Assembly (NCBI GenBank): GCA_020635015.1
Contig: JACKAP010000013.1
Location: 62,001 to 126,000 of the forward strand
Direction of reading: 5' to 3'
From: Calditrichia bacterium
Lineage (GTDB): Bacteria > Calditrichota > Calditrichia > RBG-13-44-9 > J075
DNA length: 64,000 nucleotides
Part shown: positions 34,417 through 42,937 of the stretch, piece by piece
Numbering within the stretch: position 1 is the first letter of the stretch
Layout: each line of letters opens with the position of its first letter
Position numbers and translations under genes: made by a program
The notes under the pieces: model-generated
Told to the model about the DNA's origin: nothing
What the model saw: only the letters and a program-made list of their open reading frames with translations
Database searches by the model: none

Positions 34417-35302
34417 ATTTTAGCCGCTCGATTTCAGCCAGATCTAAAGGCGGGGTGGCGCCGTCCTGGGAAGCCACATAAGCTCCCAGGGCATTGGCGA
34501 AGCGGAGCATCGCCGCTCCGCTTTGACCGGCCAGCAGGGTGTGGATCAGTCCAGCCAGAAAGGCATCGCCTGCCCCCACGGCATCTTTTACTTCCACGGC
34601 AATACCGGGCTGCTCGAACCATTCACCCCCATGCCACAGCAACGCCCCCTCTGCGCCGCGGGTGACGCAGACCGTCGCGCATTGGAAACGCTCCGCCAGC
34701 GCTGTCACCGCCGGGCGCAACCGGCTTCCCAATCCGAACCATTCAGATAATTGACCCAGTTCTTGATCGTTAAGCTTGACCAGATGGGCGTCCGCCAGGG
34801 AGGCTGCGATGACGCCGCGGTCAATGAACGGGGGGCGCAGGTTGATATCGAAGACATTCAGGGGAACAATGCGCCGCAGGGTCTCTAGGGTCCCGCGGGA
34901 GCGCTCGCTGCGCTGGGCCAGGCTGCCGAAGACCAGTACCCGCGCTTCCGCAGCTTTGCGGCGCAGGGCTTGATCGGCTTCAATAAAATCCCAGGCGGAG
35001 GGTGCCACGATCTCGTAGCTCGGCTGATCTTTTTGCGCCAGGGTGACATTGACCATGCCGGTAGGATGCTGCGGGTCGATTTGAATATCATCGGGAGACA
35101 GACCTTTTTGTGCCAGCCGGCGCAGGATCTGCCGGCCCAACTCATCATCGCCGATGCGGCTGGCCATGTGCACCGTTTCCCCGAGCATGCGCAGGTGGCA
35201 GGCCACATTGAACGGTGCCCCTCCCAGAAACAGCCCGCGGGGAAGCGAATCCCATAATACTTCACCGATGCAGAGGATTGGGGTGGTCATTGCTTTTGTC
35301 AT
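34403..35302 (-). CDS. PfkB-family carbohydrate kinase, fructokinase-like
   Basis: 299 residues. The N-terminal signature GGAPFNVACHLRMLG (substrate-site glycine pair) and the C-terminal anion-hole motif DAVGAGDAFLAGL identify the ribokinase/PfkB family. GEVLWDSLPRG and the GMVNVTLAQKDQPSYEIV strand are typical for fructokinase-like members. It phosphorylates a sugar with ATP in the cytoplasm; fructose is the best guess. It is the last gene of the minus-strand group that includes the radical SAM and oxoamine synthase genes, but a 439-bp repeat-filled gap separates it from them, so it is probably an independent unit. ATG at 35302 or 35290 could start it. Confidence 0.88.
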   Translation of the reverse strand: MTKAMTTPILCIGEVLWDSLPRGLFLGGAPFNVACHLRMLGETVHMASRIGDDELGRQILRRLAQKGLSPDDIQIDPQHPTGMVNVTLAQKDQPSYEIVAPSAWDFIEADQALRRKAAEARVLVFGSLAQRSERSRGTLETLRRIVPLNVFDINLRPPFIDRGVIAASLADAHLVKLNDQELGQLSEWFGLGSRLRPAVTALAERFQCATVCVTRGAEGALLWHGGEWFEQPGIAVEVKDAVGAGDAFLAGLIHTLLAGQSGAAMLRFANALGAYVASQDGATPPLDLAEIERLKSTEN

Positions 35303-35380
35303 GGTTGTTGGTTGTTGGTCTTTGGCTTTTGGTCAACACCGTCTTTTGGCAATGACTGATAACGAACTGCCAGAAACCAA
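35302..35380. repeat. CCAATAACC-family repeat, diverged copy
   Basis: Reads GGTTGTTGGTTGTTGGTCTT TGGCTTTTGGTCAACACCGT and so on. The TTTTGGTCAA centre matches the copy at 4050-4137. Confidence 0.6.
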
Positions 35381-35505
35381 ATCTCAAATACAGAAAATTC
35401 AGGTAACAGTTGAATAAAAGTTAACGCGAAAAATTTTCAGAGACAAATATCAGCCACCGGCGACTTGGATTACGTTATTCGGATGTTACGTAATCAACAG
35501 GTGCC

Positions 35506-35622
35506 GTCATTGCGAGCCGCGTTTTTTGCGGCGTGGCAATCTCCTGAAGGTCGCTTCCAACTTAACTGCAGGTGGGTGCACCCCGCAGGAGATTGCTTCG
35601 GCAGAAAACGCCTCGCAATGAC
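35506..35622. repeat. 117-bp GTCATTGCGAG element, copy 2 (inverted relative to copy 1)
   Basis: Begins GTCATTGCGAGCCGCGTTTT and ends AAAACGCCTCGCAATGAC. It is the same length as the copy at 4737-4853 and matches it in reverse complement. It sits in the gap between the sugar kinase and the radical SAM gene, which has no recognisable gene. Confidence 0.85.
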
Positions 35623-35741
35623 AGCATGAATTGCATTTTGACGCATTGCGCATAACATCAGTTCATCCTTGAACCCTGGAAACCGATGCTTATATACCAG
35701 TATCCATCCCGAAAGCATTCGGGAAGTATCCAGCATCCCAA

Positions 35742-37160
35742 TCATCCCACCGGATGAAACATATCCGTGCGGTATTCCATTGAGTCGCTGCGTTGCGAGG
35801 CCAGTTCCGGAAAAACCCGCGCTTGCGCATGATGGCGCTGAAAGATCGAGAGCTTGAAGTAAATGAAGGTCAGAATGAACAACTTCAACAAATATTCCGA
35901 CCGTGATTCCCGGCGTGACTGCTTGCCCACGAAGCGGAACCAGCGCTTGAAAATGTTCTTCCAGGAATAGAAGATCCGGTTGACCCGGCGGTAAGCGGCA
36001 AAGATCTCTCCGGGAGAGAGATGGCGGTGCCGGAAGACCAGGTGATCGCCTTCGTAATGGGAGAGGTCGTTGTCGCAGATCCGCCCTTCCGCCCGCACCT
36101 GTTGATACCACGGCGTGTCGTAAATCGGGATGGAGATCGAGGGGAGGATCACCGTGGCGCCGGTGCGCGCCAGCTGTTCCGGCAGGGTTTGGTAATATTC
36201 AGGCGTATCTTCCTCCAGGGCGAACATCAGGCCGGTGAAGCTGAGAATGCCCCGGCGGGCGAGTTTCTCAAAGGCTTCGCGGTATTCTTCCACTTTGTTC
36301 TGGCGCTTTTGCACCCCGGCGAGGCTGGCTTGGTTGAGCGATTCCATGCCGATAAAGGCCATGCGGCAGTTCGCTTTTGCCAGGAGCTCGACGAACTCCT
36401 CATCGCGCAGGCACTCGATACTGAACTGGAAGCCGATCCCCCAGAACTTCAGGCGGGCGATCTCCCGCAGCAGCGCCTTGGTGTAGGCCAGATTGCCTCC
36501 CAGATTATTGTCCAGCACCATCGCCATCTTGCGCTTGTGCCAGGGCAGCCGGCCGGTGCTGCGCAAGTCGCGGATCACGTCTGCGATCGGGCGGGTGCGG
36601 TAAGGTTGCCGGCGGATGTTGAGCTGGCAATAGGTGCAGGCATGGGGGCAGCCCCGTGAGGCTTCGGTGACCACCGGCGCGGCGAACTGTTTCTCGGCCA
36701 GGTCGTAGCGCGGCGCGGGAATGTTTTCCAGCGAAGGCATCTCACCAGCATCATAGCGCGATTTCAGAGTGCCGGCCAGCATATCGCGCACCATCTGTGG
36801 CCAGACGCCCTGCGCTTCCCCCACCAGGATGGCGTCGAAATGCGGCTGCACTTCCTCCGGGTGAGTAGAAGCAAATTTTCCCCCGCCGACGACGGTTTTG
36901 CCCAGGGCGCGGAAACGGGCGGCAACTTCGTAGGCATGGGGCGCCAGGTAATCCATGAAGCTGATCGCGATGTAATCGGCATCGGTGTCATACTCGATTG
37001 GCCGCACCATCTCGTGCAGCACCTCGACCTTCACTTCCGGCGGGGTCATGCCCGCCAGCAGCAACCCCGACAGCGGCGGCGAGGGGATGCGCGGATAATA
37101 CGGCGGCACATCGCGGAGATTTTGGAATAAGACAATGATTAACAATTTGGGCTTTTTCAT
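35742..37160 (-). CDS. Cobalamin-binding-type radical SAM protein
   Basis: About 472 residues from the ATG at 37160 (AAGGAGTATATC before it). Residues 1-130 have the B12-binding-like Rossmann fold of class B radical SAM enzymes (PKLLIIVLFQNLRDVPPYYPR, DYIAISFMDYLAPHAYEVA, GKTVVGGGKFASTHPEE). The radical SAM cluster motif is C171-x3-C175-x2-C178 (ASRGCPHACTYC), followed by VLDNNLGGN, FSIECLRD, RMAFIGMESLN and FTGLMFALEEDT, typical of the TIM-barrel. The C-terminal 90 residues are rich in aromatic and basic residues. Class B enzymes methylate or cyclise unactivated carbons, often in lipid or natural-product pathways. It follows the oxoamine synthase gene on the same strand. The substrate is unknown. 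Confidence 0.85.
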   Translation of the reverse strand: MKKPKLLIIVLFQNLRDVPPYYPRIPSPPLSGLLLAGMTPPEVKVEVLHEMVRPIEYDTDADYIAISFMDYLAPHAYEVAARFRALGKTVVGGGKFASTHPEEVQPHFDAILVGEAQGVWPQMVRDMLAGTLKSRYDAGEMPSLENIPAPRYDLAEKQFAAPVVTEASRGCPHACTYCQLNIRRQPYRTRPIADVIRDLRSTGRLPWHKRKMAMVLDNNLGGNLAYTKALLREIARLKFWGIGFQFSIECLRDEEFVELLAKANCRMAFIGMESLNQASLAGVQKRQNKVEEYREAFEKLARRGILSFTGLMFALEEDTPEYYQTLPEQLARTGATVILPSISIPIYDTPWYQQVRAEGRICDNDLSHYEGDHLVFRHRHLSPGEIFAAYRRVNRIFYSWKNIFKRWFRFVGKQSRRESRSEYLLKLFILTFIYFKLSIFQRHHAQARVFPELASQRSDSMEYRTDMFHPVG

Positions 37161-37209
37161 GATATACTCCTTTTGATTTCGGAATGCGGATTTCGGATTG
37201 CGGAATGAA

Positions 37210-37296
37210 AGGCGCATGGCGCATGGGGCATGGCGCCGTAATGTGCAAGTGCCTGTTTCGACACCCGCACAGTAAAACACTATGCTCCATACCCTC
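37210..37296. repeat. CATGGGGC-family interspersed repeat, copy 2
   Basis: Contains GCATGGGGCATGGCGCCGTA then ACACCCGCACAGTAAAACAC. It is flanked on both sides (37172-37207 and 37316-37352) by CGGATTGCGGAATG/CCGCAATCCGCAATCCG units of another short repeat family. Confidence 0.8.
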
Positions 37297-37320
37297 CGCT
37301 CTCGGCCCTCCGCATTCGTC

Positions 37321-38646
37321 TCAATCCGCAATCCGCAATCCGCAATCCGAATTCGTGCCATTCCGCAACTCCCTACTTTCAAAATTTCCCCACACCCTGC
37401 CCACCGTTTCCAGCAGCCGGTCGAGATCCTCTCGGGTGTGGTCGGCCATCACGCTGATGCGGAAGCGCTGTTCGTCGAGTGGCACGGCCGGGTATTCGAT
37501 GGCGTTGAGAAAGATTCCCGCCTGGTGAAAGCGCCCGGCGGCGGCCCGGATATTCATGCCGCGCGGCACCCGCAGTGCAATGATCGCTGCCTCGGGATGC
37601 ACCGGCAGACCCAGCCGTTCCAATCCATCCGCCAGATAGCGCACGTTGCGCTGCAGTTGTTCCCTTCGCTCCGGTTCACGTGCGATCACCTCCAGCCCGG
37701 CCAGTACCGCGGCGATCACCGCCGGGGGCAGCGAGGCGGAGAACATGTAGCTGCGGGCGAAATAGCGCAGGTAATCGATCACCGCTTTGTCGGCGGAAAC
37801 GAACCCGCCTACCACCCCGAAGGTTTTGCTGAAGGTGCCCATGGTGATGTCGATCTGCCCTTCCATCCCGAAGTGCTCCGCCGTTCCCCGCCCGGAAGCG
37901 CCCATCACCCCGCTGCCATGGGCGTCGTCGAGGATCAGAATAGCGCGGTGTTTCCGGCACAGCGGCACCATCCGGTCCAACGGTGCCAGGTCGCCGTCCA
38001 TCGAATAGACCCCTTCCACCCCCACAAAGCGATCGCCGGCGGCGGCATGGGCCGGATCTTCGAGTAATTGACGTAATTGGTGCAGATCATTATGGCGGAA
38101 CGATTGGGCCGTCGCCCGGGCCAGCTTCAGTCCGTCACATAATGAGGCATGGCTTAGCTCGTCGTAGCACACCAGGTCGCGGGGAGTCGTCAAGGCGGTA
38201 ATCAACCCGGTGTTGGCGGCATAGCCGGTGGGAAAGATCAGGGTGTCTTCCGCCTGCTTGAAGGCGGAGAGGCGTTCTTCCAGTTCCCGGTGCAGCCGGG
38301 TGTAGCCGTTCAGCAGGGGCGGACCGCTCACCCCGGCGCCGTAGTTTGCCACTGCCCGGCGCATCGCTTCGCAGACTGACGGATGATTGGCCAGGCCGAG
38401 ATAATTGTTGGAGCCGAACATCCGGAAAGTCCGCTTCCGCCCGGTTTGAGGATCGATCAGATCGACCACCCGGCCGGGAGGGGAGACGATCTCGCGCAGA
38501 TAGTAATGTTCCCGCGATGCCTGCATCTGGGCGATGAAGCGGGAAAAGTGGCCCACCCGCTCCCGGAAAGTGCATTGTTGCGCTTGAGTACGCAAATCGT
38601 GGAAACTCAAGGCCGTTTTGGAGGAAGATCTATTTTTTTTCGACAT
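37321..38646 (-). CDS. Alpha-oxoamine synthase family PLP enzyme (serine palmitoyltransferase/BioF/KBL-like)
   Basis: 441 residues. The AOS family (fold type I PLP) is shown by FGSNNYLGLANHP, SGPPLLNGYTRLHRELEERL, FPTGYAANTG, YDELSHASLCDG (PLP-stacking His), LILDDAHGSGVMG and the Schiff-base lysine in GTFSKTFGVVGG (about residue 271). The TFSKTFG context resembles serine palmitoyltransferase and related long-chain enzymes more than BioF (TLGKAFG). The enzyme would condense an amino acid with an acyl-CoA or acyl-ACP to give an amino-ketone. The C-terminal residues NSDCGLRIAD are encoded by an interspersed CCGCAATC repeat, so the ancestral stop was probably earlier. The radical SAM gene follows on the same strand, with UbiA, lipid kinase and ThiL-like genes upstream. 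Confidence 0.88.
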   Translation of the reverse strand: MSKKNRSSSKTALSFHDLRTQAQQCTFRERVGHFSRFIAQMQASREHYYLREIVSPPGRVVDLIDPQTGRKRTFRMFGSNNYLGLANHPSVCEAMRRAVANYGAGVSGPPLLNGYTRLHRELEERLSAFKQAEDTLIFPTGYAANTGLITALTTPRDLVCYDELSHASLCDGLKLARATAQSFRHNDLHQLRQLLEDPAHAAAGDRFVGVEGVYSMDGDLAPLDRMVPLCRKHRAILILDDAHGSGVMGASGRGTAEHFGMEGQIDITMGTFSKTFGVVGGFVSADKAVIDYLRYFARSYMFSASLPPAVIAAVLAGLEVIAREPERREQLQRNVRYLADGLERLGLPVHPEAAIIALRVPRGMNIRAAAGRFHQAGIFLNAIEYPAVPLDEQRFRISVMADHTREDLDRLLETVGRVWGNFESRELRNGTNSDCGLRIAD

Positions 38647-38703
38647 GGCAGATTCCTTGTTTCTTGTGAACTGGAAATATTGTTAGTTTGTCCACCGGTA
38701 TTT

Positions 38704-38817
38704 TAGCCACAGAGACACAGAGCCCACAGAGAACTAAATATTCAAAACTGACAACTGACAACTGACAACTGATAACTGACAACTGACAAACTCTGTGAAC
38801 TCTGTGACTCTGTGGCA
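38704..38817. repeat. CACAGAG/TGACAAC palindromic repeat, complete copy
   Basis: Left arm TAGCCACAGAGACACAGAGC, five TGACAAC-type heptamers in the core, right arm CTCTGTGAACTCTGTGACTC TGTGGCAAA. It separates the ThiL-like gene from the oxoamine synthase gene. Confidence 0.85.
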
Positions 38818-38821
38818 AATA

Positions 38822-39868
38822 TCAGTTGATTTCCATTTGACATTTTCTCAACTCCTCCAGGCATGTTTCCAGGTCGCCGCTAAAGCCGTCGAAGAGGTTG
38901 CGGATGCGCGCGGTGTCGAAGACGGCGGCATGTTTCCCGTCCTGGTTTACCTGACATTCCGGAATCATCACTCCGATCTGCAGCGGTTGCCAGTTGGCCT
39001 GTGCCGCGGCCTGGAGGAATGCGGCCATACGCTGCGGCGGTACGGTAAAAATCAATTCGAATTCGCCGTGAATACCGGCCAGCATGACCCAGGAGGGCAG
39101 CCCGGCGGCTGCGGCGGTTTCCAGAGCGGCCGGATGCAAAAAAGTCTCCATCGCCGCTTCGAGGCGGAAGCCCGCGCCATTCAGGCGCATCAACTGATCG
39201 AGGGTGGCCAGCACCCCGTCGCTGCTGTCCATGCAGCAGGAGGCGTAGTCGCGAAGCAACCGCCCTTCCGCCAGCCGGGCTGTCGGGCGATAAAGGGTTT
39301 CCAGTGGATCCGCTTCCGGCTTTTCCGCCAGCCGGGCCAGCGCCAGGGCGTTTCCCAGGCCTGCCGGTCCGCTGCTATAGAGAATGTCACCCGGCCGTCC
39401 TCCCATGCGGGTGAGCGGTGTTTGCCGCGGCACCTGCCCGAGGGCGCAGCCGGTCAGCACGGTGCAATCGCCGCGATTGGTGTCGCCCCCCAGCAGGAAG
39501 ACCCCGCATCGTTGTAAAGCCGCCGCCATGCCGCTGCGGATGCCTTCCTGAAAATCCGCCGGTTGCCGTTCATCAAGCACCATGGAAACCAGCATTCCCA
39601 GCGGCTGTGCGCCTACCGCGGCCAGATCGGACAACGAGGCCATGACCGTCACCCAGCCCATGGTGAAAGGATCGCGGTAGATGCCGCGGCTGATCTCTTC
39701 CACCAGCGAATCGGTGGTGACGGCCAGGTAGTATGCTGCAGCTTCGCCGGCCAGGAAGAGTTCGGCGTCGGCCTGCTGCAAATCGTTGAGCTGGTAGGGC
39801 GCCCGGGGAAAGCCGGCGGTCCAGCGGCGGATGAATTCGTTCTCCCGGATGTCTTGATGCGTCTTCAT
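38822..39868 (-). CDS. ThiL-like (AIR synthase superfamily) kinase
   Basis: About 348 residues from the ATG at 39868, which overlaps the lipid-kinase stop by ATGA; AAGGTG lies upstream, and a GTG three codons earlier is possible. The family resemblance to thiamine-monophosphate kinase is clear in TTDSLVEEIS, MASLSDLAAVGAQPLG, LLGGDTNRGD and MDSSDGVLATLDQL. The N-terminal DDAA-type metal motif of ThiL is not well kept (QQADAELFL). With no thiamine genes nearby and tight coupling to UbiA and a lipid kinase, it may phosphorylate another substrate of the same pathway, but a housekeeping ThiL role is also possible. The protein is cytoplasmic. Confidence 0.75.
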   Translation of the reverse strand: MKTHQDIRENEFIRRWTAGFPRAPYQLNDLQQADAELFLAGEAAAYYLAVTTDSLVEEISRGIYRDPFTMGWVTVMASLSDLAAVGAQPLGMLVSMVLDERQPADFQEGIRSGMAAALQRCGVFLLGGDTNRGDCTVLTGCALGQVPRQTPLTRMGGRPGDILYSSGPAGLGNALALARLAEKPEADPLETLYRPTARLAEGRLLRDYASCCMDSSDGVLATLDQLMRLNGAGFRLEAAMETFLHPAALETAAAAGLPSWVMLAGIHGEFELIFTVPPQRMAAFLQAAAQANWQPLQIGVMIPECQVNQDGKHAAVFDTARIRNLFDGFSGDLETCLEELRKCQMEIN

Positions 39869-40788
39869 GCGCAACACCTTATTTTTTGCGGTAAAACACG
39901 GAATTCAACGTTGCTGGTTTGCAACACCTCTCCGTCGATCTCCAGATCGAACCGCCGGGCGCTGCTGACCGTCAGGCGGGTGCTTTGCCAGGAAGCAGTA
40001 TGAGGCCTTCCGGCAAAGTGGTGCCGGTATAGCCGGCCCAGGATGCCCAGTGTCTGGAGGCGCGACATCCCCTCGCAGAGATTCACGGTCAACCAGCCGT
40101 CATCACAAGCCACTGGCGTGTCGTAGCACAGTTGCCCGCCGAAGTGGGGGTTTTTGATCACCCCCAGGTTGGTCAGGCGATACTCCTGAGCGGCATTTTG
40201 ATTCTGAGTGATACGGCAGGGAAAGTTGTGGTAAGTAGCGATCGTGCGCAGTACCGACAGCAGAATCGCGGCATCTACCGAGATTTGCTGGATGGCCCGA
40301 AGCAGCCTCCCCCGGGAATTATAGCGGGCGTTCGCCCGGGCGGCAATGCCGATGCTGGCGTTGATAATGCCGTAGGTTTGCTGCATCTGCCCATCCTGGA
40401 AGCAGCGGATTTGAATCACATCGCAAGGGTAGCTGTGCGCGCTGTCGATGCGCAACGGAACGCCCTGCAGGGTGGCGGCAGCGCGGAAAGGTTTGTGAAA
40501 GTCGTTGCTGGAGCCGAGGCCGATGGCGCCGAGCGTCAGTTCAGCGTTGTTAGCCGGCGCATTGAGCAGCACATTGAGCAGGCGGTTGACGGTGCCGTCG
40601 CCGCCGCCGGCGATGAAAGTCCGCTCGCCTTGGTGGAGCGCCCGGATTACTGCCGGTTGGAGCGCGGATTCCTCGGGAATGATCTGGCAGCGAATGCCGG
40701 GATAGCGTTGTTGCAATGACGGCGCCAGTACCTGCCATTTGCGCCCTCCTCTTCCGCCGGCGCAGTGCGGATTCACCAGTACTTGCAT
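39865..40788 (-). CDS. Diacylglycerol kinase-family lipid kinase
   Basis: About 307 residues. MQVLVNPHCAGGRGGRKWQ (the N-terminal NP...G region), FIAGGGDGTVNRLLNVL (the GGDGT nucleotide-binding motif) and LGLGSSNDFHKPF (GTxNDF-like) mark the DAGK_cat/LCB5 family that includes bacterial diacylglycerol and sphingosine-type kinases. The C-terminal half has the second beta-sandwich domain (FDLEIDGEVLQTSNVEFRVLP). It phosphorylates a lipid hydroxyl with ATP at the inner membrane. Its start is 2 bases after the UbiA stop, and its stop overlaps the ThiL-like start, so the three genes form a tightly coupled operon. The combination with an oxoamine synthase makes a long-chain base substrate worth considering. 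Confidence 0.88.
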   Translation of the reverse strand: MQVLVNPHCAGGRGGRKWQVLAPSLQQRYPGIRCQIIPEESALQPAVIRALHQGERTFIAGGGDGTVNRLLNVLLNAPANNAELTLGAIGLGSSNDFHKPFRAAATLQGVPLRIDSAHSYPCDVIQIRCFQDGQMQQTYGIINASIGIAARANARYNSRGRLLRAIQQISVDAAILLSVLRTIATYHNFPCRITQNQNAAQEYRLTNLGVIKNPHFGGQLCYDTPVACDDGWLTVNLCEGMSRLQTLGILGRLYRHHFAGRPHTASWQSTRLTVSSARRFDLEIDGEVLQTSNVEFRVLPQKIRCCA

Positions 40789-40790
40789 CT

Positions 40791-41756
40791 TTACACCTGT
40801 CCTTTCTCCGGCCGCCGCTGCAGGGTCAGCTCGAAGGCCCCGTAAAACAGCAGCGCCGCCAGCCACCATTCCGGTTGAAAGCTGAGGATCGCGGCGAGGT
40901 GCAGCAGGAGAAATCCCCGCACCACGTTGGCGATCGGCCGGTGCGCTGCTGTTTCGTCGCTCGTATGGTGAATTCCCCATTGGGCTTTGCAGAGCACAAC
41001 TGCGGCGGCGGCAAACACCGCCAGCGCCGGCCAGGGTGCCGCCAGCGCACTGAAGATCACCGTGCCGCCTGCTGCCAGGGAGATGAGGGCGAATAGATCG
41101 CTGATCCAGGCCGCCGGCCGCCAGCCGAATCGCACCACGAAAGTATGGTAACCGCTGGCGCGGTCGGCGGAAATATCTTTGAAATACCCCATCAACACAA
41201 AGTTGGCGTAGCTGAAAAACACGCTGGCCACCAGGGTGCCGCCGGTGACGGTCGCGAAGATTGCCGAGGGTCCGGCCGGATATCCCACGGCGGCCATGTA
41301 GCCCATCACCGGGAGCAAGGCCACGATCCAGGCGTTGTAGAACGGTCCCGCCCACCAGCGCCGCTTGAAAAAGGTGTAGGTGGCCAGCCCGAGTACCGAA
41401 AGTGCTCCCGGGATCAGGTTCAGCAGATTGAGCCAGGACAGGATCAGGCAGCAGCCCAGTAGCCCGGCGAGGCTGATTCCCAGCACCTGGCGTTTCCCGA
41501 TGATGCCGCGCACCAGCGGCCGGTAGGGAGAAGAGAGGGCATCGGTGTCGGTTTGGAAGCAGTCGGTCAGCGCCTGGCCGAACCCGTAGGCGAAAAAGAA
41601 AGCCGGAAAAGCGGCCAGGGCGGCCGGCACATTCTGCGGTGCGCCCAGGGCAAATCCGGCCATGCCGGCGACCCCGGAAACGAACAGCAGATAAGGCCGC
41701 ATGGTGACCCAATAAGCCTGCCAGAATTTCGGCGTGGTGAGGGTGGTAGTGGGCAT
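40791..41756 (-). CDS. UbiA-family prenyltransferase
   Basis: 321 residues with about eight to nine membrane helices. The two aspartate-rich motifs of UbiA enzymes are visible: GQALTDCFQTDTDALSSPYRP (first, diverged from NDxxDxxxD) and MGYFKDISADRASGYHTF (second, DxxxDxxxG). YRPLVRG after the first motif is typical. The enzyme transfers an isoprenoid chain to a hydrophobic acceptor in the inner membrane; neither donor nor acceptor can be read from sequence. GAGGAGACAAA precedes the ATG. It is the first gene of the UbiA/lipid kinase/ThiL-like operon. A role in menaquinone synthesis is not suggested by the neighbours, since no men or ubi genes are nearby. Confidence 0.87.
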   Translation of the reverse strand: MPTTTLTTPKFWQAYWVTMRPYLLFVSGVAGMAGFALGAPQNVPAALAAFPAFFFAYGFGQALTDCFQTDTDALSSPYRPLVRGIIGKRQVLGISLAGLLGCCLILSWLNLLNLIPGALSVLGLATYTFFKRRWWAGPFYNAWIVALLPVMGYMAAVGYPAGPSAIFATVTGGTLVASVFFSYANFVLMGYFKDISADRASGYHTFVVRFGWRPAAWISDLFALISLAAGGTVIFSALAAPWPALAVFAAAAVVLCKAQWGIHHTSDETAAHRPIANVVRGFLLLHLAAILSFQPEWWLAALLFYGAFELTLQRRPEKGQV

Positions 41757-41987
41757 TTTGTCTCCTCAAAAATCTGAAAACATCTTGTGTATGGGTTGAT
41801 GGGTGAATGGGGAAAAACGGACGACGCAGCCATCATGCGGTATTCCCCCTAACCCTGCTACCCGATACCATTGTTATACTGAGATATCGCAAGTCTTGTG
41901 CCGGGAAGCCGGGTGAGAGTATTTGGGGATTTGAATGTTGCTAGGTGCTTTATTAATAGTGGATTATGGGAGGCGCTTTAAAGGAGG

Positions 41988-42007
41988 CGTCTGCACAAGT
42001 GCAGACG
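41988..42007. repeat. Short perfect palindrome
   Basis: CGTCTGCAC and GTGCAGACG flank a 2-base loop. It lies upstream of the UbiA operon in the 394-bp gap between the SnoaL-like gene and UbiA, and could be a regulator site or small hairpin. Confidence 0.5.
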
Positions 42008-42101
42008 AGGGAGGTGATTTCTGTTATACTAAAATAGACGGATGTATAAAAAATAGCTATCCCGGCAGGCGCGAATGAAAAATAAGTATTAGGATATGCA
42101 C

Positions 42102-42139
42102 CTTCTATAGCCGCACGATGAATCGTGCGGCTATAGAAG
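42102..42139. repeat. Perfect 18-bp inverted repeat after the SnoaL-like gene
   Basis: Bases 42102-42119 (CTTCTATAGCCGCACGAT) and 42122-42139 are perfect reverse complements with a 2-base gap. It begins 12 bases after the SnoaL-like stop. There is no T run on the minus strand, so it is not a classic terminator, though it may still stabilise the 3' end. Confidence 0.8.
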
Positions 42140-42150
42140 AAAATCTATAA

Positions 42151-42657
42151 TCAATGCCCTTCTTCGCCCATCACCCCGAGCTGGGTCATCATGGTCATGG
42201 AATCGGTCAGACCCCAATGTTCCACCGCCTTGCCGTCGGCAAAGCGCACGATGTCGAATCCATTTACACTGATCTGCTTGCCGGTGGCGGGGATATCCAT
42301 GAACGTGCCTTTATGCGTGCCGGTGATGGTAATATAGACCCATACCTTATCGCCGGAAGCCGCCAGGTCGTTGACGGTGAACTTCAGATCGGGAAAAGCG
42401 CTGCGGAACGCAGTCATGAAAGTTTTGAGGCCTGCTTTATCGGCGGGAATTCCAGGTGTTTCCTCATGATCGACAAAATTGTCCGCAACCAGTTCATCGA
42501 TCAGATCAAGCTTGCCCTGATTGACCACCTCATCATAAAAACGCTTCATCACGGCAGTGTTTTTCGCTTCGGTTTCCGACTGCCCGAACAGCGCGGTGGA
42601 AGAAAAAAGGGTACATAACGTCAGAATTAAACCCAGCTGCACTTTATTTGAAAACAT
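42151..42657 (-). CDS. Secreted SnoaL-like/ester cyclase-family protein
   Basis: About 168 residues from the ATG at 42657 with AAAGGAGATCCGT before it. The signal peptide MFSNKVQLGLILTLCTLFSS (then TALFGQ) precedes a SnoaL-like NTF2-fold domain: NTAVMKRFYDEVVNQGKLDLI, VADNFVDHE, FRSAFPDLKFTVNDL, GDKVWVYITITGTHKGTFMD and GFDIVRFADGKAVEHWGLTD. In polyketide cyclases the same fold closes rings, but most members of this ester-cyclase-like family (also annotated as predicted cyclases) have no proven activity. Export to the periplasm makes a cytoplasmic cyclase role unlikely. It is a single gene next to the biosynthetic group. Confidence 0.85.
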   Translation of the reverse strand: MFSNKVQLGLILTLCTLFSSTALFGQSETEAKNTAVMKRFYDEVVNQGKLDLIDELVADNFVDHEETPGIPADKAGLKTFMTAFRSAFPDLKFTVNDLAASGDKVWVYITITGTHKGTFMDIPATGKQISVNGFDIVRFADGKAVEHWGLTDSMTMMTQLGVMGEEGH

Positions 42658-42869
42658 ACGGATCTCCTTTGTGTGGTATGGGTAAGGTGCCCCTGAATTA
42701 TGGGTGGCATCAATCATCGCTAGCTTCAATTCCCTTCATTTTTATCATGTTCAGACAACATTCAATTTATCCACAATAAATATGCCTGCTTTGCTGATTA
42801 GTTGGTAAGAAAAGTTTAAATATTCGATTCGACAAAAATTGTTCTATTTTGTGTTTAGATTATATTCCT

Positions 42870-42910
42870 TTCCAGCATCCAGCATCCAGCATCCAGCATC
42901 CAGCATCCAA
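42870..42910. repeat. Tandem CCAGCAT heptamer
   Basis: Five to six uninterrupted copies of CCAGCAT in the gap between the SnoaL-like gene and the end of the second radical SAM gene. Confidence 0.85.
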
Positions 42911-42937
42911 CATCTCCCACAGCCGGCAAAACCAATT

